Shown one piece after another: positions 17,103-25,219 of a stretch of DNA of 34,144 bases; positions within the stretch are counted from its first letter, which is position 1, and the number at the start of each line of letters is the position of its first letter. The translations under genes were made by a program, and so were the position numbers. The notes under the pieces were generated by a model, which was given only the letters and a program-made list of their open reading frames with translations, was not told where the DNA came from and did no database searches. The DNA is from Ectopseudomonas mendocina (GTDB lineage Bacteria; Pseudomonadota; Gammaproteobacteria; Pseudomonadales; Pseudomonadaceae), in the NCBI RefSeq assembly GCF_008041835.1, contig NZ_VRYE01000009.1, positions 1 to 34,144 of the forward strand. The letters run 5' to 3'.

Positions 17103-17609
17103 TCAGGCCGGCTGTTTCACGTAGCGCGCCAGTTGCGCGTCACGGCTCATCACCTCGAGCGTGGCTGCCAGCACCTGCTCACTGGTGGCGTCGGCTTTGC
17201 TGAAGATGCTGCCGAAGTTGTCGTGAGTGACCTTGGCGAAGTGCGCACGATCCTGAGCCTCCACGCCCAGCAAGGTAGCGTAGGCGTCCAGCGCTTCGCC
17301 CTGGCCCATGGCCATGTCTTCGGCAATCGAATCGAGCATGCCATTCATTGCCAGCATGGAGCGACCGTTGTAACCCAGCGCGCCGCTGGTATCGCAGCCG
17401 TTGGTACCGGAAGTCATACCGAAGGTGGCATTACCCGAGGTGCCGTTGGTAGTGGTCGCTAGAAAGTGCGGCGCCATGCCGCGCTGCCCTTCGAACAGCA
17501 TGTTGCCCCAGCCGCAGCCATTACCGCCCGCAGCATCGGCAAACGCACCAACACTGGCCATGCTCAACAGACCGAAGACCAAACCTTTACCCAGCAGTCG
17601 CTTGCTCAT
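17103..17609 (-). CDS. DUF3015 secreted protein
   Basis: Encodes 168 residues. The start at 17609 (MSKRLLGKGLVFGLL) has GGAG about 10 nt upstream; earlier in-frame codons do not look like protein. Residues 1-26 form a Sec signal peptide ending AFADA. The mature part begins GGNGCGWGNMLFEGQRG, a DUF3015 hallmark, and has several Gly/Asn/Thr-rich stretches and two Cys, so it should be periplasmic or outer-membrane associated. The function is unknown. It converges with glyA and diverges from mapZ, a position conserved near mapZ in pseudomonads as far as I recall. Confidence 0.87.
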   Translation of the reverse strand: MSKRLLGKGLVFGLLSMASVGAFADAAGGNGCGWGNMLFEGQRGMAPHFLATTTNGTSGNATFGMTSGTNGCDTSGALGYNGRSMLAMNGMLDSIAEDMAMGQGEALDAYATLLGVEAQDRAHFAKVTHDNFGSIFSKADATSEQVLAATLEVMSRDAQLARYVKQPA

Positions 17610-17742
17610 ATGTGTCGCTCCGCAATATTGAGTAATAAAAACTACACAAGGAGCTTTGGCGAAACTTGGCCCCCTGTCAAACTGGTGTGTCTCAGCTGTG
17701 CGCTGCGACACAGCGGCAAAGCACGGGGCCGTCAGCCTTGGC

Positions 17743-17748
17743 TATAGT
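17743..17748 (+). promoter_or_regulatory. Possible -10 element of mapZ
   Basis: TATAGT lies 26 bp upstream of the mapZ start. No clear -35 hexamer stands 16-18 bp before it, so the assignment is weak. Confidence 0.3.
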
Positions 17749-17774
17749 GATGTAAATCCTTCAGGAGTATGGGC

Positions 17775-18146
17775 ATGAGTGAATCAGCCAACGAGCGTCG
17801 GCGCTTTCAGCGCATCGCTTTCGACGCCCCCACCGTCATCGCACAGGGCGAGCGACAATGGTCGGCAGCTCTGCACGATATCTCTCTCAAGGGCCTGCTG
17901 ATCAAGACCCCGCGCGACTGGAACGGGGACCCGAACCAGCCCTTCGAAGCCCTTATCGAACTGGGGGACGAAGCCAAGGTGAAGATGGAAGTGGTACTGA
18001 CGCGCACCCAGCCGCAGTCGCTCGGCTTCGTCTGTCGGCATATCGACCTGGAATCGATCAGCCACCTGCGCCGCCTGATCGAGCTCAATCTTGGTGATGA
18101 GCAACTGCTGGAACGTGAACTGGCGGCATTGGGCGAAGACGACTAG
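17775..18146 (+). CDS. mapZ: MapZ: PilZ adaptor of chemotaxis methyltransferase
   Basis: Encodes 123 residues. ATG 17775 was chosen over ATG 17769 because AGGAG (17763-17767) is 7 nt from the former and 1 nt from the latter. It has the PilZ motifs RRRFQR (R9xxxR13) and D35ISLKG40, DWNGDP, and the C-terminal [20 protein letters not shown], matching P. aeruginosa PA4608 (MapZ). MapZ binds c-di-GMP and inhibits the CheR1 methyltransferase, linking the second messenger to flagellar switching; MorA, encoded nearby, is a plausible c-di-GMP source. The stop codon TAG is part of the CTAG target duplicated by the element at 18147-18285. Confidence 0.93.
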   Translation: MSESANERRRFQRIAFDAPTVIAQGERQWSAALHDISLKGLLIKTPRDWNGDPNQPFEALIELGDEAKVKMEVVLTRTQPQSLGFVCRHIDLESISHLRRLIELNLGDEQLLERELAALGEDD

Positions 18147-18285
18147 GTTCTATACGAAAAGTCGTCGAGCGAAGGTCAGGCGAGGCAAAAACCGGTGAGG
18201 AAGCGCAGTTTACGAGTGGTAAATGAGCATTCCGAACCGGTTTTTAACGAAGCATCACCGAGCGCAGGCACTTTTCGTACAGAGC
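18147..18285. mobile_element. 139-bp MITE-like element, GTTCTATACGAAAAG family
   Basis: The ends are GTTCTATACGAAAAGT and the complement of GCTCTGTACGAAAAGT (two mismatches), flanked by exact CTAG duplications at 18143-18146 and 18286-18289. The interior (GAGGCAAAAACC, TTTACGAG.GGTAAATGAGCATT, CGGTTTTTAACG) matches the interior of the 3479-3680 element although the termini differ. No coding capacity. Confidence 0.8.
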
Positions 18286-18292
18286 CTAGCAG

Positions 18293-18439
18293 TCAGTGGC
18301 GCAAGCAGGCAGCCTCTGCCTGTTCACGACGCTGGCGACGCGCCTGAATACGCTGCGCCTGACAACGCGCATCGCGCGACTCAATGGCCTTGGCGTCGAA
18401 GTTGAAAGCCCGGGAAAAGAAATCGAAGAACAGGAACAT
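18293..18439 (-). CDS. 48-residue Arg/Gln-rich small protein
   Basis: Begins MFLFFDFFSRAFNFDAKAIE, followed by a strongly basic helix containing QAQRIQARRQRREQ. AAGGAG lies 9 nt before ATG 18439. The aromatic N-terminus and charged amphipathic tail suggest a membrane-surface peptide or a small regulator. A palindromic ANR-like site (18498-18511) lies 65 bp upstream. The stop codon is 3 bp from the CTAG duplication of the element. Real translation is supported by the ribosome-binding site and the coherent composition; I do not know the family. Confidence 0.6.
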   Translation of the reverse strand: MFLFFDFFSRAFNFDAKAIESRDARCQAQRIQARRQRREQAEAACLRH

Positions 18440-18497
18440 GATGGCGTCTCCTTCAGTGGATACGCCTTCATGCTGCGCGTCGATAGCCTGCTACTTA

Positions 18498-18511
18498 TTG
18501 ACCTCGGTCAA
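18498..18511 (-). promoter_or_regulatory. Palindromic ANR/FNR-like site upstream of the 48-residue gene
   Basis: TTGACCTCGGTCAA is a perfect palindrome of half-site TTGAC, which differs from TTGAT at one position in each arm. Its centre is about 65 bp upstream of ATG 18439. The double deviation from consensus makes ANR binding less certain than for the sites at 21024 and 30801. Confidence 0.35.
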
Positions 18512-18574
18512 TTTTCGACCCGCCCCACTCGCGGCAGAACGCCGCAGCCGATACAGAGACGTAGCCCGATGGAT

Positions 18575-18637
18575 CTGTAGGAGCCGGCTTGCCGGCGATG
18601 CTTTTATCGATGATCGCCCGCAAGCGGGCTTCTGCAG
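18575..18637. repeat. REP doublet, GTAGGAGCCGGCTTGCCGGC type
   Basis: CTGTAGGAGCCGGCTTGCCG at the left and the complementary CGCAAGCGGGCTTCTGCAG at the right, lying behind radA. It is the same type as the doublet at 9185-9244. Confidence 0.75.
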
Positions 18638-18685
18638 TTGGCACATGTGCAGGTACAGCAGGAAGGGTTTTAGCCGCGACTTTAG

Positions 18686-20044
<1,359 letters not shown>

Positions 20045-20131
20045 GGGAAAATCGTCCTGCCTGTTAGCGAAGGCTGGAACGATACCGAACTACTGGATAG
20101 ATTTACAGACCACACCGCGCGGAGCACATCC

Positions 20132-20626
20132 ATGCAGATCCAACTGCTGCCCACCAGCGCCGAACAATTGCCGCTACTGGCCAACCTCTACCAGTTCTAT
20201 GCCTACGAAAGCTCCGACTGGGAGCAGGAGGACGTGGAGACGGACGGCCGCTTCTACATCCATCACCCCCATCTGCAGCGCTATTGGCAGGAGCCGGGCT
20301 GGAGCGCACAGCTGATCCTGGCCGATGGCTTTATCGCCGGCTTTCTGCTGGTCGAACGCAGCGAATTGCCGGGTATCGAGGCGCCGGAATTTGCCGACCT
20401 GTTCATCCTCAAGAAGTATCGCCGCCAGGGCATTGGCCGCGCGCTGGTGCAACAGGTCATGGGCGATGGCAGCCCGTGGTTGCTGCGCTACTACCGCCAG
20501 GATGAACTGGCCTGCGCATTCTGGCAGCAGCTACTGAGCGAGTGGCCCAGGCCAGCGCGCCCCGTGTGGACGGAAGAAGAGACGGACGGGCTGCTCACCT
20601 ACCTGATCAACCCGCCCGTACATTGA
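20132..20626 (+). CDS. GNAT family N-acetyltransferase
   Basis: Encodes 164 residues from ATG 20132, preceded by GGAG at 7 nt; longer in-frame starts overlap radA and its promoter. The acetyl-CoA-binding motif A is RRQGIG at 97-102, following FADLFILKKY, the usual beta4-alpha3 layout. Substrate unknown. It is divergent from radA, and this linkage is common in pseudomonads as far as I recall. Cytoplasmic; no unusual features. Confidence 0.88.
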   Translation: MQIQLLPTSAEQLPLLANLYQFYAYESSDWEQEDVETDGRFYIHHPHLQRYWQEPGWSAQLILADGFIAGFLLVERSELPGIEAPEFADLFILKKYRRQGIGRALVQQVMGDGSPWLLRYYRQDELACAFWQQLLSEWPRPARPVWTEEETDGLLTYLINPPVH

Positions 20627-20638
20627 TAACGCCTGAGT

Positions 20639-20664
20639 GCAGGAGCCCGCTTGCGGGCGACCAG
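20639..20664. repeat. Single REP palindrome
   Basis: GCAGGAGCCCGCTTGCGGGC followed by GACCAG, one half of the GTAGGAGC type, lying between the convergent acetyltransferase and YdcH-like genes. Confidence 0.55.
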
Positions 20665-20686
20665 TCTGTACCAGGACCGCCGGCAC

Positions 20687-20965
20687 TCAGCCCTTGCAGC
20701 CATTACCGCAACCGCAGCACTGCCCGGCAGCGCGCTTGAGCTGGCGCGCCAGCTCGTCCTTCATGGCGACACGATTGAGTTTCAGCGCGCCGAGCGTGAC
20801 GTCATCGAGCAGCTCGATACCGTCCTCGATGCGGCAAATACGCTTGTCCAGCGCTTCGTATTCCTCGGCCTGGCGCGCGAAATGCTCATCACTCTGGCGC
20901 AGACGCTGCAGCTCGCTGCGCAGTTCGGGAAAGTCATGAACCAGCGGATGATGGTCGACGTGCAT
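20687..20965 (-). CDS. YdcH-like (DUF465) protein with Cys-rich tail
   Basis: Encodes 92 residues. The N-terminus (MHVDHHPLVHDFPEL) and the body (FARQAEEYEALDKRICRIEDG) match the YdcH/DUF465 family of small helical-hairpin proteins of unknown function. It is longer than the neighbouring paralogue at the C-terminus, which reads GQCCGCGNGCKG: four Cys in a CCxCxxxC cluster, suggesting metal binding or redox chemistry. A perfect ANR box (21024-21037) is centred about 65 bp upstream of the start, so anaerobic induction is likely. GAGG lies 9 nt before the ATG. Confidence 0.87.
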   Translation of the reverse strand: MHVDHHPLVHDFPELRSELQRLRQSDEHFARQAEEYEALDKRICRIEDGIELLDDVTLGALKLNRVAMKDELARQLKRAAGQCCGCGNGCKG

Positions 20966-21023
20966 GATGAAGCCTCTGACAGGAAAGATGGCTCCAGCCT
21001 AGCGCCACAGAACAGCCGCTCAC

Positions 21024-21037
21024 TTGATCAGGATCAA
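21024..21037 (-). promoter_or_regulatory. Perfect ANR/FNR box
   Basis: TTGATCAGGATCAA matches TTGAT-N4-ATCAA exactly. It overlaps the stop codon (21034-21036) of the upstream YdcH-like gene and is centred about 65 bp upstream of the downstream one, consistent with an ANR-dependent promoter inside the gene pair. Confidence 0.8.
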
Positions 21038-21282
21038 GCACTGCCCGCTTGGCGCAACAGTTCGGCGATCTCGTCCTTGAGCGCCACCCGCTGCAACTTC
21101 AGGCCCTGCAGGATCAGATCATCCGCCGCCTCACGCCCCGCCTCGATGGCGTAGATGCGCCTGTCCAGCGCTTCATAGTCACTGGCCAGACGTGGAAAGT
21201 GCGGGTCGCTGTGCAGCAACCTGCGCAAGGCATCGTGCTGCTGCGGAAACTCTCGACTAAGCGGATGGTGTTCGAGCGGCAT
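21034..21282 (-). CDS. YdcH-like (DUF465) protein
   Basis: Encodes 82 residues beginning MPLEHHPLSREFPQQ, with FPRLASDYEALDRRIYAIEAG in the middle, the DUF465 signature. It is a close paralogue of the protein at 20687-20965 but lacks the Cys tail. GGAG lies 8 nt upstream of the ATG. The two genes point the same way with 68 bp between them, and the ANR box in that gap suggests they are regulated separately. The element at 21317-21456 is inserted 34 bp upstream of the start, which probably separates the gene from part of its original promoter. Confidence 0.87.
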   Translation of the reverse strand: MPLEHHPLSREFPQQHDALRRLLHSDPHFPRLASDYEALDRRIYAIEAGREAADDLILQGLKLQRVALKDEIAELLRQAGSA

Positions 21283-21316
21283 GGAGGATTCTCCGGAAGG
21301 GGTTTCCTTAGCCTAG

Positions 21317-21456
21317 CAGGCCGTTGAAAAACTACCTGCGTTGCCATTGCTGCGTTAAAAACAGCCTCAAAATGCTCATTTACAACACGTAAACTGCGCT
21401 TTTTCGGCTGTTTTTGCCTTGCACTGGCTGCCTCGCCTACGTTTTTCAACGGCCTG
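21317..21456. mobile_element. 140-bp MITE-like element with perfect ends
   Basis: 16-bp perfect terminal inverted repeats (CAGGCCGTTGAAAAAC), flanked by exact CTAG duplications at 21313-21316 and 21457-21460. The interior is the reverse of the 3479-3680 copy (TGCGTTGCCATTGCTGCGTT, AAAATGCTCATTTACA, GCTGTTTTTGCC). It lacks about 60 bp present in that copy near the GCCTACG end. The perfect ends and target duplication make it the youngest-looking copy in the window. Confidence 0.9.
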
Positions 21457-21536
21457 CTAGTCGAAGCTGCACCAAATGCTGCAGCGCAAGCAATGGCCAG
21501 CCCTGGCGTCCCTGCGCAGCCTGCTGAAATAAAATG

Positions 21537-21553
21537 TTGCAGCCTTGCTGCAA
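21537..21553. promoter_or_regulatory. Small palindrome upstream of the CNNM gene
   Basis: TTGCAG-CCTTG-CTGCAA, a 6-bp dyad in an AT-rich part of the 150-bp leader of the CNNM/CBS gene. It could be an operator or part of a promoter; no further support. Confidence 0.25.
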
Positions 21554-21608
21554 TATCACCAGTTTTTTTGCGTTAGCTTTATCGGCCGTTCGTCACTAGC
21601 CCACCTAC

Positions 21609-22634
21609 ATGACACTCCTGATAGCGTTCGCTGTCCTCTCCATCCTGGTTTCGTTTATCTGCTCCATTCTCGAAGCCGCGCTGCTCTCTCTCACGCCCAG
21701 TTACATCGCTCAGCAGAAGGCCGACAAACCTCAGCTGTACGACAGGCTGAAAGAGCTCAAAGACAAGATCGACCAGCCGCTGGCGGCCATCCTGACCCTC
21801 AATACCGTGGCACATACCGTTGGTGCGACTGGTGTCGGTGCGCAGGTGACAATCGTCTTCGGTGACGGTTACCTGGGTATCGCCTCGGCGGTCATGACCC
21901 TGCTGATTCTGGTGCTCTCGGAAATTCTGCCGAAGACCATCGGCGCACGTTACTGGCGCGCCCTTGCTCCCTTCCTGCCGAGCCTGCTGCGGGCAATGAT
22001 CCTGCTGCTCAAGCCGTTCATCGTGCTCTCCGATCTGATCATGCGCCTGTTCGGCGGCAAGGAGCCGGAACATGATATTCGCCAGGAAATCAAGGCACTG
22101 ACCCTGCTCGGCCGCGAAGTGGGCAAGCTCGACGAAGACGAACATCGAGTGATCAGCAACATCCTAGACCTGCATGAGATTCGCCTACGCGACATCATGA
22201 CGCCGCGCATTGTCTGCGAGTCGGCCGCACCGGATGAGTCGATTGCCGCGTTCAAGGCCCGCGCCCGCGAAAGCCAGTTCTCCCGCTACCCGGTCATTGG
22301 CGAAGACGAATCCCCGCTGGGCGTGGTGTTTCGCTACGACGCCCTGGCCGCCGAGAACGATGCCGAGCCAATCACCCGCATCATGAAGCCGCTCAAGGTC
22401 GTGCCGGAAAGCATGAACGTGGAGAACCTGATGACCCTGATGATGCAGGAACGTCAGCACATGTGCCTGGTGTACGACGAATTCGGCAGCTGGCGCGGCC
22501 TGGTGACCCTGGAAGACATCATGGAAACCATCATCGGCAAGCCGATCCTCGATGAGACCGATGACATTCCCAATATGCGCCGCTTCGCCAAGCGCCGCTG
22601 GGAGCACCGCATCAAGGCCATCCGCGAGGACTGA
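21609..22634 (+). CDS. CNNM/CBS-domain membrane protein (CorB/HlyC-type)
   Basis: Encodes 341 residues. The N-terminal CNNM (DUF21) domain has about four membrane helices (residues 1-25, 60-80, 88-110, 118-145) and the conserved LSEILPKTIGARY. It is followed by two CBS domains (from MTPRIVCESAAPDES, about 195; and from MKPLKVVPESMNVEN, about 258). It ends after the CBS pair without the C-terminal CorC_HlyC domain. Family members move or sense Mg2+ and other divalent ions; calling them hemolysins is historical. No clear ribosome-binding site precedes ATG 21609. Its stop abuts that of the convergent fpr (TGA|TCA). Confidence 0.87.
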   Translation: MTLLIAFAVLSILVSFICSILEAALLSLTPSYIAQQKADKPQLYDRLKELKDKIDQPLAAILTLNTVAHTVGATGVGAQVTIVFGDGYLGIASAVMTLLILVLSEILPKTIGARYWRALAPFLPSLLRAMILLLKPFIVLSDLIMRLFGGKEPEHDIRQEIKALTLLGREVGKLDEDEHRVISNILDLHEIRLRDIMTPRIVCESAAPDESIAAFKARARESQFSRYPVIGEDESPLGVVFRYDALAAENDAEPITRIMKPLKVVPESMNVENLMTLMMQERQHMCLVYDEFGSWRGLVTLEDIMETIIGKPILDETDDIPNMRRFAKRRWEHRIKAIRED

Positions 22635-23411
22635 TCACCAGTAGTTCTCCACCGCCACCTGACCCGGTCTGCGGGTCAGGCTCAGGTTGAGGCCGCGCGC
22701 TTTCAGACGCTGGCGAATGTCATCGATCATCTGCGGGTTGCCGCAGATCATCACCCGCGAATGCTCGGGCGTCAGCTCCAGCCCGGCAGCGCGCTCCAGC
22801 TCACCCTTATCGAGTAGCTCGGTGATACGTGCATTCAGGCAGCCCGGCGCTTGCTCGCGAGTGACCACCGGCAGGTAGGTGAGCTTGTGAGCGAATTCGG
22901 CCAGGTGCTCCAGCTCGGCGAAGCTCCTGATCAGCGGTTGATAGGCCAGTTCGGCGAAGCTGCGCGCGCTGTACACCAGCACGATACGCTCGAAGCGCTG
23001 CCACACCTCGAAGTCCTGCAGGATCGACAAAAACGGCGCGATGCCAGTGCCGCTACCCAGCAGCCAGAGGTCACGGCCGTCGACGAAGCGGTCAAGGGTC
23101 AGGTAGCCGGTCGCCATCTTCTCCACCAGCAAGCTGTCGCCCACGCGCAGTCGACTCAACTCGCTGGTGAACTCGCCGCCCGGCACCACGATGGAGAAGA
23201 ACTCGAGAAACTCGTCATGCGGCGCGGACACCAGCGAATAGGCACGCCAGACCACTGAACCATCGACTTTCTCGACACCGAGACGTACGAACTGCCCGGC
23301 GCGAAAGCGAAAGCCCGCATCCCGCGTGGTACGCAGGGTAAACAGGCTCGGCGTCAGGCCGTGCACCTCGAGCAGCGTCTGACGGGTGAACTTGTCGTCA
23401 CTGACGGTCAT
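22635..23411 (-). CDS. fpr: Ferredoxin-NADP+ reductase
   Basis: Encodes 258 residues, the compact bacterial type. It moves electrons between NADPH and ferredoxin or flavodoxin using FAD. Visible features are the FAD-binding RAYS at 56-59 followed by LVSAP, the second FAD site PGGEFTSEL, the NADP site GSGTGIAPF at 119-127, VMICGNPQM, and a C-terminus ending VENYW. From the neighbourhood and C-terminus it is closer to the FprB-type paralogue than to FprA, but that is not settled. It is divergent from rlmG with a 70-bp gap. No SoxR or FinR-like site was recognised. Confidence 0.93.
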   Translation of the reverse strand: MTVSDDKFTRQTLLEVHGLTPSLFTLRTTRDAGFRFRAGQFVRLGVEKVDGSVVWRAYSLVSAPHDEFLEFFSIVVPGGEFTSELSRLRVGDSLLVEKMATGYLTLDRFVDGRDLWLLGSGTGIAPFLSILQDFEVWQRFERIVLVYSARSFAELAYQPLIRSFAELEHLAEFAHKLTYLPVVTREQAPGCLNARITELLDKGELERAAGLELTPEHSRVMICGNPQMIDDIRQRLKARGLNLSLTRRPGQVAVENYW

Positions 23412-23481
23412 AATCTCCCCCCTTGTCCGAATCTGCTGTCAGTGTCGCCCATTGTGCGACCGGCAAACACCGACGGTTTCC

Positions 23482-24606
23482 ATGCCTATTTTCACGACCC
23501 CCTTCGCCAGCCTCGAATTACAGCGCCAGCCGCACCAGCCCAACGAGCCGCTGCAGGCCTTCGATGCAGCCGATGAATACCTGCTGGCTCACCTGCACGA
23601 GCACGGTATCGAGGCCGGTAGCCACGTGCTGCTGCTCAACGACAGCTTTGGCGCCCTCGCCTGCTCGCTGGCCGGGCACTGCCAGGTGACCAGCAGCAGC
23701 GATTCGCACCTGGGCTTTCTCGCCCTGCAGAAAAACCTCGCCAGCAATGGCCTGAGTGGCGACGCAGTCACTTTTTTGCCGAGTAGCGAAACGTCGCAAG
23801 GGCCGTTCGACTGGGTGCTGATCCGCGTGCCCAAGACCCTGGCGCTGCTGGAAGAACAACTGATCCGCCTGCACGGCCAACTGGCGCCGGGCGCTCGCGT
23901 GGTCGCCGGGGCGATGATCAAGCACCTGCCGCGCGCGGCGGGTGATCTGCTGGAGCAATACATCGGCCCGGTGCAGGCCTCGCTGGCGGTAAAGAAGTCT
24001 CGTCTGCTCAGCGCCACGCCTGAGACTAAAGCCGCCCCACGCTCGCCCTACCCGAGCCGTTATCGTCTGGACAAACCTGCGCTGGAGCTGATCAACCACG
24101 CCAACGTGTTCTGCCGCGACGGCCTGGACATCGGTACCCGCGCCTTCCTGCCGCATTTGCCGCGCCACCTCGACACACGCCGCGTCGCCGATCTGGGCTG
24201 CGGCAACGGCGTGCTCGGCATCGCCTATGCCCTGGGCAGCCCGCAGGCACAGCTGACCCTGGTGGACGAGTCGTACATGGCGGTGCAGTCGGCGCAGGAA
24301 AACTGGCAGGCGGCGCTGGGTGAGCGACCTGTCACCATTCGTGCTGGCGACGGCCTGGCCGAGCAGCCGGCCGACTCGCTGGATCTGGTGCTGTGCAATC
24401 CGCCGTTCCATCAACAGCAGGTGGTCGGTGATTTCCTCGCCTGGCGCATGTTCCAGCAGGCCCGCGCGGCATTGGTGACCGGCGGTGAGCTGTGGATCGT
24501 CGGCAACCGCCACCTGGGCTATCACGCCAAGCTGGCGCGCCTGTTCCGTGGCGTCGAGCAGGTGGCGGCCACCCCGAAGTTCGTGGTGCTCAAGGCGAAA
24601 AAGTGA
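23482..24606 (+). CDS. rlmG: 23S rRNA (guanine-1835-N2) methyltransferase RlmG
   Basis: Encodes 374 residues (E. coli RlmG 378). ATG 23482 begins MPIFTTPFASLELQRQPHQP, as expected for RlmG; in-frame codons further upstream overlap fpr's promoter. The protein has two Rossmann-like halves. The N-terminal half is degenerate, and the C-terminal half carries the SAM-binding VADLGCGNGVLG near residue 235 and the catalytic NPPFHQ at 306-311, typical of N2-guanine methyltransferases. RsmC is the main alternative; the length and N-terminus favour RlmG. Confidence 0.88.
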   Translation: MPIFTTPFASLELQRQPHQPNEPLQAFDAADEYLLAHLHEHGIEAGSHVLLLNDSFGALACSLAGHCQVTSSSDSHLGFLALQKNLASNGLSGDAVTFLPSSETSQGPFDWVLIRVPKTLALLEEQLIRLHGQLAPGARVVAGAMIKHLPRAAGDLLEQYIGPVQASLAVKKSRLLSATPETKAAPRSPYPSRYRLDKPALELINHANVFCRDGLDIGTRAFLPHLPRHLDTRRVADLGCGNGVLGIAYALGSPQAQLTLVDESYMAVQSAQENWQAALGERPVTIRAGDGLAEQPADSLDLVLCNPPFHQQQVVGDFLAWRMFQQARAALVTGGELWIVGNRHLGYHAKLARLFRGVEQVAATPKFVVLKAKK

Positions 24607-24614
24607 CCCGTTGA

Positions 24615-24651
24615 TTGTAACGACCGAAAAGTATCACTAAAGTGACACTTT
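24615..24651 (+). promoter_or_regulatory. Palindromic operator/promoter of the toxin-antitoxin pair
   Basis: A 24-bp near-perfect dyad at 24628-24651 has arms AAAGTATCACT and AGTGACACTTT with one mismatch and a central AA. A possible promoter (TTGTAA at 24615-24620, 17-bp spacer, TAAAGT at 24638-24643) overlaps it. This is the expected position for antitoxin autoregulation. Confidence 0.6.
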
Positions 24652-24674
24652 CATCTTCGCAACGGGCACCGTCC

Positions 24675-24932
24675 ATGAAAGTCGAGTTGGTCACGAACTT
24701 AAAGCGCCAGGCCACCAAGATTCTGGCCGACCTTCACGAGTCCAAAGAACCCGTACTGATCACCGAGCATGGCATGCCTTCGGCTTACCTGGTGGATGTC
24801 GATGACTACCAGTTCATGCAGAAGCGCCTCGCCCTTCTGGATGCATTGGCTCGCGGAGAGCGGGCCATCGCCGAGGGCAACACGTTCAGCCACGAGCAAG
24901 CCAAGGAGCGGCTGGCCAAGTGGCTGAAATAG
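24675..24932 (+). CDS. Phd/YefM-type antitoxin
   Basis: Encodes 85 residues from ATG 24675 (MKVELVTNLKRQATKILADL). The VTNLKRQATKIL..L....PVLITEHGMPSAYLVDVDDY pattern is the Phd/YefM fold: N-terminal DNA-binding dimer, then a C-terminal segment that wraps the toxin. It overlaps the toxin gene by 13 nt, so both are made from one message, with the antitoxin first. The palindrome just upstream should be its operator. Confidence 0.9.
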   Translation: MKVELVTNLKRQATKILADLHESKEPVLITEHGMPSAYLVDVDDYQFMQKRLALLDALARGERAIAEGNTFSHEQAKERLAKWLK

Positions 24933-25216
24933 TCTGGACAAGCGCCGCGCTGGAGCAGCTCAACGACCTCGCCGAGTACATCGCCCTCGACAAACCGGAT
25001 GCCGCCAGAGCGCTGGTCGGCAAAGTGCTGGAAGTCGTTGCCCGGCTGGAACAATTCCCCCTCTCCGGGCGGGTGCCGGAGGAGCTTCCCGGCTCCGTCT
25101 ATCGCGAGGTCATCGTGCCTCCCTGCCGAATCTTCTATCGGTATAGCGATGAAAAGGTCTTCATCATCCACATCATGCGAGAGGAGCGCATGCTGCGCGC
25201 TCACATGCTCGGATGA
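24920..25216 (+). CDS. RelE/ParE-family toxin
   Basis: Encodes 98 residues from GTG 24920, with GGAG 12 nt upstream. MAEIVWTSAALEQLNDLAEYIA and the C-terminal pattern YREVIVPPCRIFYRYSDEKV then HIMREERML are typical of ParE-type toxins (gyrase poisons) within the RelE/ParE superfamily. RelE-type mRNA cleavage is the alternative; the length and EYIALDKPDAA region favour ParE. Expression is coupled to the antitoxin. It ends 3 bp from the convergent TldE-like gene. Confidence 0.9.
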   Translation: MAEIVWTSAALEQLNDLAEYIALDKPDAARALVGKVLEVVARLEQFPLSGRVPEELPGSVYREVIVPPCRIFYRYSDEKVFIIHIMREERMLRAHMLG

Positions 25217-25219
25217 GCC

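Noticed and set aside
22632..22637. Abutting TGA|TCA stop codons of the CNNM and fpr genes as a regulatory site
   Set aside because: TGATCA is explained by two convergent stop codons; no hairpin or other signal supports more.
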